NCBI GenBank assembly: GCA_000697665.1
Contig: KL197753.1
Location: 21,004 to 85,003 of the forward strand
DNA: 64,000 nt
Source: Jaapia argillacea MUCL 33604
Taxonomy: Eukaryota; Basidiomycota; Agaricomycetes; Jaapiales; Jaapiaceae
Reading direction: 5' to 3'
Part shown: piece by piece, positions 56,786 to 64,000 of the stretch
How positions within the stretch are numbered: the stretch's first letter is position 1
Layout: each line of letters starts with the position of its first letter
Notes under the pieces: generated by a model
Seen by the model: the letters and a program-made list of their open reading frames with translations, nothing else
What the model was told of the DNA's origin: nothing
The model's database searches: none
Program-made: the position numbers and the translations under genes

Positions 56786-57703
56786 ATGCCTCGTATCCTT
56801 TCCGATCCCAGTCTAATTGAGTGCCCAGATTATGCATCAGATGATCACGCTGCAGTGCGAGCACCGTTTATTAATCCAAACACCACTGAGGAACAGGCTA
56901 TTCAGCTCTTGACAAATTTTTGGAAAGCGGGGAATGATTCGGATCGATTAAAATGGGTACGACAGGTTGAGCAAGACGCGGAGGAGGTCGCCGAACGCGA
57001 GCGACTAAGGACAGAAGCGGAGGCGACCGCCGCCCGGGCACAGCAGGTGGAAGTGGCTGCAGCACGCATGGAAGAGATGAAGAAGAATAAGTCAAAGTAC
57101 TTACCCATTCCAGATCGAGATGTGCCCACCATCGCCCCTGTGATCGCTGCAAACTATGCAATTCGTAGGATGGAGCAGGGTCTCTACGTGGACATGTACT
57201 ACTACACCAACGCGGGACTCAGAGATGCCCTTAGAGACTCCGGTGCTGTCGACGATGAGGCCATGGTGATGCTCCGACAGCCCAATGGTGGCACGGGATG
57301 GACGCCAGCGGCCGCGGTTAGAGATTCGCGCTCCGTTGTGGATGACAAGGACATCGCATGGGAGGATTTTTGTCAGGCGGCGCCACGTATGATCATTGCC
57401 ATGGAGCAGGCTGGCTGGCGTGAAGAGCGGGTCAGGATGCTTGCTTCATTCTGGGGGAGCCTGCAGATGCATGAGCTTCGATCGTCACCAGATCCTCTGG
57501 ATCAAAAGACTCTCCTTGTTTATCAGGCGGAACAGCGAAAGCAGTGGCATTTGGCCATTACCTCACCAGGAGGAAGCTACAACATCTCGCGAATCAACGG
57601 TGATGTGATACTCAAGACGAGAGATCGTGTATACCGTGAAAATCGCCTCCGGATGGACAACGAGAGAGATTATCGCGTGCGTATTTTGGATTCCTATGGT
57701 TGA
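56786..57703 (+). CDS. Ngaro-type element ORF1, Gag-like
   Basis: About 305 residues starting MPRILSDPSLIECPDY. It has a helical charged middle (VAERERLRTEAEATAARAQ) that is probably a coiled coil, and a C-terminal part rich in charged residues ending RVRILDSYG. No enzyme motif. By position it is the structural ORF1 of the retroelement. Confidence 0.75.
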   Translation: MPRILSDPSLIECPDYASDDHAAVRAPFINPNTTEEQAIQLLTNFWKAGNDSDRLKWVRQVEQDAEEVAERERLRTEAEATAARAQQVEVAAARMEEMKKNKSKYLPIPDRDVPTIAPVIAANYAIRRMEQGLYVDMYYYTNAGLRDALRDSGAVDDEAMVMLRQPNGGTGWTPAAAVRDSRSVVDDKDIAWEDFCQAAPRMIIAMEQAGWREERVRMLASFWGSLQMHELRSSPDPLDQKTLLVYQAEQRKQWHLAITSPGGSYNISRINGDVILKTRDRVYRENRLRMDNERDYRVRILDSYG

Positions 57704-57935
57704 ATCATGATTACTGACGATTCTCGTTCACCATATTATATTGTATTTGCGATATGCTCACTATATCCGCTACGTCACTATCTGCTGGTTGCTTGTCGCT
57801 CGTCTGCTTGCTGCTCGCCCGCTCGCCTGCTCGTTGCTTGTCTGCCTGCATGCCTGCTGCTCGTCTGCTTTGCTTATCTGCTCGTCTGCTTTGCTTTATC
57901 TGCTCGCCTGCTTTGATCGTCTGCTCGCATGCTGA

Positions 57936-58475
57936 TTGTATCTGCTGTGGCTCTGCCTGCTGTTTCTTGCAACATATGTTATGTACTCGCCTTATTTGTC
58001 AATCTCGCAGGCAGATCAACGTATTGCATCATATGGCTCCATGTCCACGGCACCACCACGAAGAGGTGGCGCAGCTCCAAGACCATCAGACACGAGGCGT
58101 AGATCGAGGTCTCCAGATCGCAGATCTTCATCTAACTCACATCACAACCGAGACTATCCTTCGTCCAGAAAAGCGGATTTTCCATCAGGCACAGGAAGAG
58201 CTGGCTACTCTGCCTGTGCCGTCTGCCTTGGACGTCACCAACACAACGTCGCGGAATGCGAGGCCACGTTGCTATGGAACAAGAGTCATCCAACCGTCTC
58301 AACCCGAGTCAACCGAGCACTACAACTCCGCGACGGCAAGCCCTTATGCTTCGACTGGCAACGACAAAACAGCTGTCACAGCAAACAACACGACGACCGA
58401 CATATATGTTCTGGATGTGCTGCGTCATCCCATGGAGCTCAGGCATGTCCTCGAGCAGAGAAAGTGTCAAGCTGA
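57936..58475 (+). CDS. Ngaro-type element Cys/His-rich ORF
   Basis: An Arg/Ser-rich stretch (PSDTRRRSRSPDRRSSS) is followed by Cys/His clusters: CAVCLGRHQHNVAEC and, further on, ICSGCAASSHGAQACPRAEK. This resembles nucleic-acid-binding knuckles of retroelement ORF1 proteins. A GCAG acceptor-like site just before 58011 suggests it may be joined to an upstream exon in the element's RNA, as splicing is used in this order of elements. Confidence 0.65.
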   Translation: MYLLWLCLLFLATYVMYSPYLSISQADQRIASYGSMSTAPPRRGGAAPRPSDTRRRSRSPDRRSSSNSHHNRDYPSSRKADFPSGTGRAGYSACAVCLGRHQHNVAECEATLLWNKSHPTVSTRVNRALQLRDGKPLCFDWQRQNSCHSKQHDDRHICSGCAASSHGAQACPRAEKVSS

Positions 58476-60450
58476 AACTCCATATCAGCCTGAGGCCTGG
58501 GAGTTTCTCCTGTGGGAAGCTGGCCTTCTCTCGAAATACCCCCATCTACCAGAAGGTTTTCGGACCGGTTTTCATCTCAACATCCCCTCCATCACGCACA
58601 CTCAAGCCCCCCCTAATAAAGATTCAATTCTCGAGTTTGGTGACGAATTTCGCAAAATTGTTGCCTCAGAGATTCGCAAGGGGAGATACATTGGTCCCTT
58701 GTCTCGCCAAGGGGTGGAGGAACTCATTGGTCCTTTCCAATCTTCGCCTTTTTCCATCATCCCGAAACCTGGTAGACCCGGACTTTTTCGCCTTATACAA
58801 AATTACTCCTTTCCGCATAATCCTTCTCCTGCCTTTCCGAGCCCCTCCATCAATTCCTCCATTGACTCCGATCTTTTTCCGAGCACATGGGGAACATTCT
58901 CTGTTATTTGTTTGCTCATTCACCGACTACCACCACATTCACAAGCAGCGACTCGTGATGTTGCTGAGGCTTATCGCACGATACCAACCCATCCTTCAGG
59001 ATGGCCAGGAGCAGTGGCACGGATTAGCTCAGATGGCTATTGTATCGATACATGCACCTGCTTTGGTGTTAGTCCTTCTTGTGGCGCATACGGTTGCGTT
59101 GCCGATGCTGGCACAGATCTTTTTAGATTCCGAGGAATTCTCCCACTCTCGAAATGGGTTGATGATCATGCCTTCTTTCGAATCCGGAAGGAATATCTTG
59201 CCGCTTATAACAGAAAGCGCCTTATCTGGAACAAGGAACTGGCTGAACGTGGCCAGCATCATGATGGAGGACGCCTCTGGTATGGTGGTCGCATCTTTGA
59301 AGACGGCACCCTGGACCAGTTTGACGAAGATTGTCAATTCCCGTGTGCAGACCTGTCCGGTCAAACGACACGATCCAAGGAGGACAATAATTACACCTAC
59401 AACTTCGATGACATCAATCATCTCTCTGAATCGCTTGGCATACCATGGGAACACTCCAAGGACACGCCGTTTGCGTCAACCATCAAGTTCATTGGCCTAC
59501 TCTGGGACTTGGAGAACCTTACGGTCTCCCTGGTTGCAGAAAAGAAGGAAAAGTACCTTCAGGCCATACGAGACTGGCAGTCCCACACAACGCATGTCCT
59601 CAACGACGTACAGATTTTGTATGGAAAATTGCTTCATTCCTGCTTGGTTATTCCCCAGGGACGCGCTTACCTCACCGGCCTGGAAGCCATGCTTGGAACC
59701 TGCCATAATCGTCCGTTCATGCCTCACTCTGCAGTCCGGGGAATTGCAGCAGATCTTGATTGGTGGCGAACTATTCTCACGAAACCTACCCTCAGCCGAA
59801 ACATTCCATATCCCACCCAACTCATCGATATCGGTGCCTTCTCAGATGCCTCTTCGGGCATCGGGATTGCTATCGTCATCAAGGGCTACTGGCGAGCATG
59901 GAGGCTCATCCCAGGATGGGAGAACCTCGATGGAAAGAGGGACATTGGATGGGCAGAAGCAGTTGGGTTCGAGTTGCTGGTCTATGCCATCACCAGGGCT
60001 TGCTGTCCTGGCGACCACTTTAGAGTCTATGGGGACAACAAAGGCGTCGTTGAAGGTTGGTGGAATGGCAGGAGTCGCAACGCCGCTGTCAATGGCGTGT
60101 TCAAGCGGATTCATACCCACCTCACGAATACCTTCCTTGCTGAATCAATCCATACAGCTTACGTACCCAGTAAATGCAATCCAGCAGATGCCCCATCACG
60201 AGGAGAATATCCATCCAGGCAGCAGCTCCTCCCGCCAGTCGAGTTACCTACAGGTCTCGACAGGTTTCTCATTGACGCCACATTCCCATACACCAACACC
60301 GAGATTCGTTTACTCCGAGAGGGACGCTACCCCACTGCCATCACCAAGCGCATTGAACGTGCTATCGCAGATCCTGGTTCCATGCAGAAGTTTAACTCAG
60401 ATCGATTCTCAGAGGATTTCTTCATGCACAGTGTCATCAACCAACATTGA
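58470..60450 (+). CDS. Ngaro-type reverse transcriptase with RNase H
   Basis: The frame is open from 57754, but recognisable RT sequence begins about 58470 (WEFLLWEAGLLSKYPHLPEG). RT features: PFSIIPKPGRPGLFRLIQNY, ATRDVAEAYRTIPTHP and the catalytic LSKWVDDHAFFR. RNase H features: IGAFSDASSGIGIAIVI, WAEAVGFELLVYA, FRVYGDNKGVVEGWW and VPSKCNPADAPSRG. The set is typical of DIRS-order polymerases. Confidence 0.9.
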
Positions 60451-61633
60451 TCCTCAGACTCGATTTACATCCGCTTTACCTCCTGTGACTTCAGATCGAG
60501 CCAGGCCTCGACCTTATCAAGCAGGTCTGATTCCTCAGATTTCCATTCTTCGTCCACACTGTCTCGCGCGTGATCGGTTACGGTTATGGCTCCCAATAGG
60601 AGCTAGGGCAGCCCAAAATGGATTGAACATAACGGACGCAGATTTGGATCGGATTTTGGCCGTCATCACAGTGTCGTGGGCGCAAGGTACTCGCGAAACT
60701 TATGGTGCTGGCTTGCTCATCTTCCACGTCTTCTGTGACATTCGAGGGATAGCCGAGGAGCTTCGATGTCCGGCTAGCTCGGTGCTCATGCTGACCTTCG
60801 TGACGAGCTGTGCGGGGGCATACTCCGGGAAAACACTTGCAAACTATTTCTATGGGGTCAAGGCATGGCATACGCTGCATGGACAGCCCTGGGTGATGAA
60901 CCTCACTGAGATGAAGGCTGCTCTCGATGGAGCCGCCATACTAGCACCCCCATCATCGAAACGGCCGAAGCGAAAGCCCTTCACTCCCGAATTCATCCTC
61001 TCGCTTCGATCGGCCCTTGACCTCTCCAAAAGCCTAGACGCAGCAGTGTATGCATGTCTGACAACAACATTTTGGTGTGCGGCGAGGCTTGGAGAATTCA
61101 CCCTCCCCACCCTCAAGGCATTTGATCCCGAAATACACGTTACACGATCCAATATGCGGTACGGTGAAGATCGGCATGGCCTTCGAGTTACTGTGTTTGC
61201 TTTACCATTTACCAAGGCATCGAAGACAGGTGAAGATGTCTATTGGGCTCGACAAGAAGGGCTGTGTGACCCACAGGCAGCTCTTGCCAACCATTTCATC
61301 ATTAACAATCCTCCCGCAAATCTCCCCCTGTTCTCGTGGCAGCACCCTCGCGGTCTACGTCCACTCACGAGGACTGAGTTTCTGAAGCGCCTTAGTATCG
61401 CAGCGGCAGTTGTCGGTGTGGATTCGCTGAAAGGTCACGGTATTCGGATTGGTGCCACTCTCGAGTATCTCCTCCGCGGAATTCCATTCGACGTCGTAAA
61501 ATCCATTGGTCGCTGGAGTGGTGACTCCTTTACTATCTACCTCCGCCAGCACGCAGTTGTGATGGCTCCTTATATTCAAGGAACTCCTATTCTGGACCCG
61601 TTCACTCGCTACACAATGCCACCGATTCGTTAA
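60440..61633 (+). CDS. Ngaro-type tyrosine recombinase
   Basis: The recombinase-like sequence runs from about 60560 to 61633. It has an N-terminal core-binding part (WAQGTRETYGAGLLIFHVFC) and the catalytic domain: CAARLGEFTLPTL (catalytic Arg), HGIRIGATLEYLLRGIP (H-x-x-R) and RWSGDSFTIYLRQHA (Trp and nucleophile Tyr). It replaces the integrase of other retroelements. The same frame is open back to 58256 beneath the RT gene. Confidence 0.9.
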   Translation, partial: TNIDPQTRFTSALPPVTSDRARPRPYQAGLIPQISILRPHCLARDRLRLWLPIGARAAQNGLNITDADLDRILAVITVSWAQGTRETYGAGLLIFHVFCDIRGIAEELRCPASSVLMLTFVTSCAGAYSGKTLANYFYGVKAWHTLHGQPWVMNLTEMKAALDGAAILAPPSSKRPKRKPFTPEFILSLRSALDLSKSLDAAVYACLTTTFWCAARLGEFTLPTLKAFDPEIHVTRSNMRYGEDRHGLRVTVFALPFTKASKTGEDVYWARQEGLCDPQAALANHFIINNPPANLPLFSWQHPRGLRPLTRTEFLKRLSIAAAVVGVDSLKGHGIRIGATLEYLLRGIPFDVVKSIGRWSGDSFTIYLRQHAVVMAPYIQGTPILDPFTRYTMPPIR

Positions 61634-61721
61634 TCACATGGTATGTTTGTTTCCCGCCCGTTTCCTAGATTCAGGGTGTCCAACCTTCGCTTGACGCGTC
61701 GCGGGCTCCTAACCCTTGGGT

Positions 61722-61910
61722 ATCACAGCTCATCTTTGACCCATTTCTCCATAGATCCGGGCAGATGTTTCTAGTTGAAAACCCTTCGGGTTTTGCCCAT
61801 AACCTCGAACTCAAGCTTGCTTTATTGTACCTCAGCTCTCGGTTGAGTAGTTCACTACTGTAGTTCACAATTAATCCACAAGTCTGGCACGCAGCCATCT
61901 TGCGCATAGA
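61722..61910 (+). repeat. Ngaro split direct repeat B1
   Basis: 189 bp starting ATCACAGCTCATCTTTGACC; identical by eye to 62188-62376. Confidence 0.92.
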
Positions 61911-62063
61911 TGGTTATTTCAGAGAAGGCGAGGAACGAGCGTGAGCAGAAATTGTGGTCTACGCGCGGAATGGGCGGATGTGGCGGCATCTTCCTTGTCT
62001 TCCACCACATCCGTCCTTGCTACAGCTCGCTGCTCCGAAACAGAGCAGCTCACTTTTCTTTCG
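61911..62063 (+). repeat. Ngaro split direct repeat A2
   Basis: Identical to A1 and directly adjoining B1. Confidence 0.92.
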
Positions 62064-62187
62064 CCCGCCCACCCATCCCTTTGCAGCATGCATCTCGTTC
62101 GGGACATTCATCTTCCAAATTTTGTAACTCGACGCATTCTGTTCGCGATCTACGGAGTCTCTCCAGAGCTGCTGGGCCCACCCGCCC

Positions 62188-62376
62188 ATCACAGCTCATC
62201 TTTGACCCATTTCTCCATAGATCCGGGCAGATGTTTCTAGTTGAAAACCCTTCGGGTTTTGCCCATAACCTCGAACTCAAGCTTGCTTTATTGTACCTCA
62301 GCTCTCGGTTGAGTAGTTCACTACTGTAGTTCACAATTAATCCACAAGTCTGGCACGCAGCCATCTTGCGCATAGA
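62188..62376 (+). repeat. Ngaro split direct repeat B2 (right end)
   Basis: Identical to B1. P450 sequence resumes at 62377. The 124-bp spacer 62064-62187 separates it from A2. Confidence 0.92.
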
Positions 62377-62640
62377 ACGTGTTTGGGCAAGGGCTTTGCT
62401 CTTGCTGAGATCAAGGTGAGTCGTGTTGAACTCGTCGTCATGTATGAAGGAAAGTAACGAGATGCGGATGGTATAGGCCGTTCTATCTGTGCTCATCCGC
62501 GATTACTCCTTCGAGTTCAGAGATGGACCTGAGACCCAGATCGAGAAGGCGAGAGGGATTTTAGGTCGGCCTCAAGTTGCAAGTGGATCCGGTTACATAG
62601 TTCCATTGAGGGTACGTCGACTGAGGTGAGGTGCAGGTTT
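62377..62640 (+). pseudogene. Cytochrome P450 relic, copy C, 3' part
   Basis: It resumes in the heme loop with CLGKGFALAEIK (62380-62415), the heme-ligand Cys being the second codon after the junction. A short intron follows and the last exon reads AVLSVLIRDYSFEFRDG, then PETQIEKARGILGRP and VPLRVRRL. It matches copy A's end closely. This part looks undamaged. Confidence 0.85.
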
Positions 62641-62869
62641 AGCGGTGGATACTTTCTGTACACCGGCGGAAGCAGTGCTCTTTGTTGTATCATATCGTGT
62701 ATGCGCTGTCAGAGGACATGGGCGAGATGTTGTAATCGCCACCATCGCAGAGTTCAGAGACCATCACATATGCATCCCATCTCATGCAGGCGATGATGCA
62801 ACAGCCTCGTCACCGACTTAACTATAATGCCATAAGTCCTACCCATACAATATCGATCCCAATGTCCCA
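62641..62869. other. Spacer between P450 copy C and RING copy 3
   Basis: About 230 bp with no gene seen. Confidence 0.5.
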
Positions 62870-64000
62870 CTCCGAACACAACAATGTTACAGACACATCG
62901 GCGAAAAATCCCAAACCTAGAATACAACATCAGTAGATCGAATCATAGCCACCACCTCCATAATTGTCCCCCTCACCGTCGGACTCCCCAACCAAAGGAG
63001 CAGCTCATAATAACTTCTGCATTCATCTTGAGAGAACGCATCACTCCTATCTGACATATCATCTTCTTCACTATGACTGAACGTCCCCATTTCGGGCTCC
63101 TCATCGACGAACAGCGGGGTTGGACGACGAGGGATGGAGCCGTCATAGCCGTATAGTTCCCTAATAGATACGTGTAAGTAAGCGAAAAACGCCAGTTGTA
63201 ACTGAAAGGGGGGACTTACCGCTCTTGAGCGGCAACTAAGTCCGCGAGGCTGGGATTGCTGGAGATCAATCTCGGTGGGACGTTGCCAACGGGCGGATTC
63301 AACATATATGCTTACAGATAATCTCCGTCGAGGTCATCCATGGGTCCGTCGCTGTCTCCAGTAGGGTCCCTCACAACTCTATTGAGTCTAAACTAGGAAT
63401 AAATTCGCACCACGACAAAGAAAAAAGATAGCAGTATGTAGACGTACCTTCCAACAGCAAACCATCATAAAAAAGGCTCCACCAAGTTGATGCAACGATG
63501 ACAGATAAATCTGCCCCTAACCTAAGGGCAAACCATCCTCATAAAAGCCCACAACTATCATCAGTCCCCTCCTCCTCGGACTCAACAACGACACCCGTCT
63601 CCTACCTCCACCTTTCCTACCAACCCTAGCACCAACCACCAGAACTTCAAACACGTCATCCTAATCGTTATGGTTTGCTCCGACGGCGTTGAGGAGGTCA
63701 GGGGAGTGGAGGTGGAGATGTGCATGGACGTCGGAAGGTATTTTCAATTATGAAAATAGTTTCCCAGGGATGGCGTCCTCGGGGTGCTGGTACTCCATTC
63801 GCAGCACCAGGGTCTGGGTTAGGTAGCGGGATAACCGTCGCGCCTGTAGGCTCTTCAGAATGTACCGGAAGTCCCTTCGCCAACCCACCCTTCGCTAGAG
63901 TCAAAACCAGCGATTTAGACTCCAAACAAACGCCGGAGATTCCCTAACGATCACACGACAATACGGACACGGTTTTGACGTGCCCAGAGGAGGGGTCGTG
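62870..64000 (-). pseudogene. RING-finger protein gene copy 3, running off the window
   Basis: Entering from the right edge: SKPCPYCRVIVRESPAF (about 63980-63930), matching the second zinc half of RING copies 1 and 2 and keeping the C-P-Y-C-R motif, then LAKGGLAKGLPVHSEEPTGA (copy 1: GLGKGLPVPSEEPTDA). Pieces of the downstream exons match copy 1 around 63000-63160. The first zinc half lies beyond the window, so intactness cannot be judged from this side. The downstream exons look broken. It begins what would be the next RING-ThrRS-P450 unit. Confidence 0.6.

Larger units (their letters stand above)
56579..62376 (+). mobile_element. Ngaro-type (DIRS-order) tyrosine-recombinase retroelement, looks whole
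   Basis: 5798 bp with the split direct repeats typical of Ngaro elements: A1 (56579-56731), coding region, B1 (61722-61910), A2 (61911-62063), spacer and B2 (62188-62376). A1 equals A2 (153 bp) and B1 equals B2 (189 bp) by eye, so it is young. Parts: an ORF1 (Gag-like) region, a Cys/His-rich region, reverse transcriptase with RNase H, and a tyrosine recombinase. No target duplication is evident, as expected for recombinase-mediated integration. It looks whole. It lies inside the heme-loop codons of P450 copy C. Confidence 0.9.

Noticed and set aside
58256-61633. A single 1125-residue protein
   Set aside because: Only the last third resembles a tyrosine recombinase; the first two thirds lie under the RT gene in another frame, so I annotate the recombinase part alone.
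1-64000. tRNA, rRNA or CRISPR features
   Set aside because: No cloverleaf-like B-box context, rRNA-like segment or regularly spaced short repeats was seen; a tRNA scan would be decisive.

Overview
The window looks like a piece of a filamentous basidiomycete (Agaricomycete) genome. The evidence is many short (about 50-80 nt) GT-AG introns, a Zn2Cys6 transcription factor, Ser/Thr-rich single-pass membrane proteins, cytochrome P450 relics, hAT and Mutator-like DNA transposons and a tyrosine-recombinase (Ngaro/DIRS-type) retroelement. I found no rRNA, tRNA or CRISPR array by eye. All identifications come from reading the translated sequence; no search was run.

Left third (1-18.8 kb): a tandem family of secreted/transmembrane proteins damaged by transposons. 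Three intact paralogues (11292-12959, 14120-16165, 17116-18785) share one exon plan and a two-domain ectodomain followed by a Ser/Thr stalk, one membrane helix and a basic/Pro-rich tail. A fourth copy is a relic in three pieces (434-539, 6097-6112, 6169-6448). Its 5' part is cut by the end of one hAT element (1-433). A second, complete hAT element (560-6041; 17-bp terminal inverted repeats, 8-bp near-identical target duplication) sits in one of its introns. Downstream lies a 4-kb Mutator-like element with inverted repeats over 500 bp long (6574-10565), without a recognisable transposase, whose inner parts are long purine/pyrimidine tracts.

Middle (21-43.5 kb): ordinary host genes. These are a SNF5/SMARCB1 chromatin-remodelling subunit with extra zinc fingers (21049-26191, +), a type-B carboxylesterase (26389-28527, -), a Zn2Cys6 transcription factor (28836-31939, -), a small heat-shock protein (34795-35652, -), a CstF64/Rna15 mRNA 3'-end factor (36643-38381, +), a threonyl-tRNA synthetase with a probable mitochondrial leader (38548-41788, -) and an unknown gene (42091-43507, +). 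SNF5/esterase and CstF64/ThrRS are convergent pairs.

Right third (43.6-64 kb): a decayed tandem segmental duplication. Fragments of the threonyl-tRNA synthetase, a RING-finger gene and a cytochrome P450 recur in the order RING(-), ThrRS(-), P450(+), with a multi-exon unknown gene (47413-about 49990) between the first and second units. The last P450 copy is split at its heme-ligand loop by a 5.8-kb Ngaro-type element (56579-62376) whose split direct repeats are identical by eye, so the insertion is recent.
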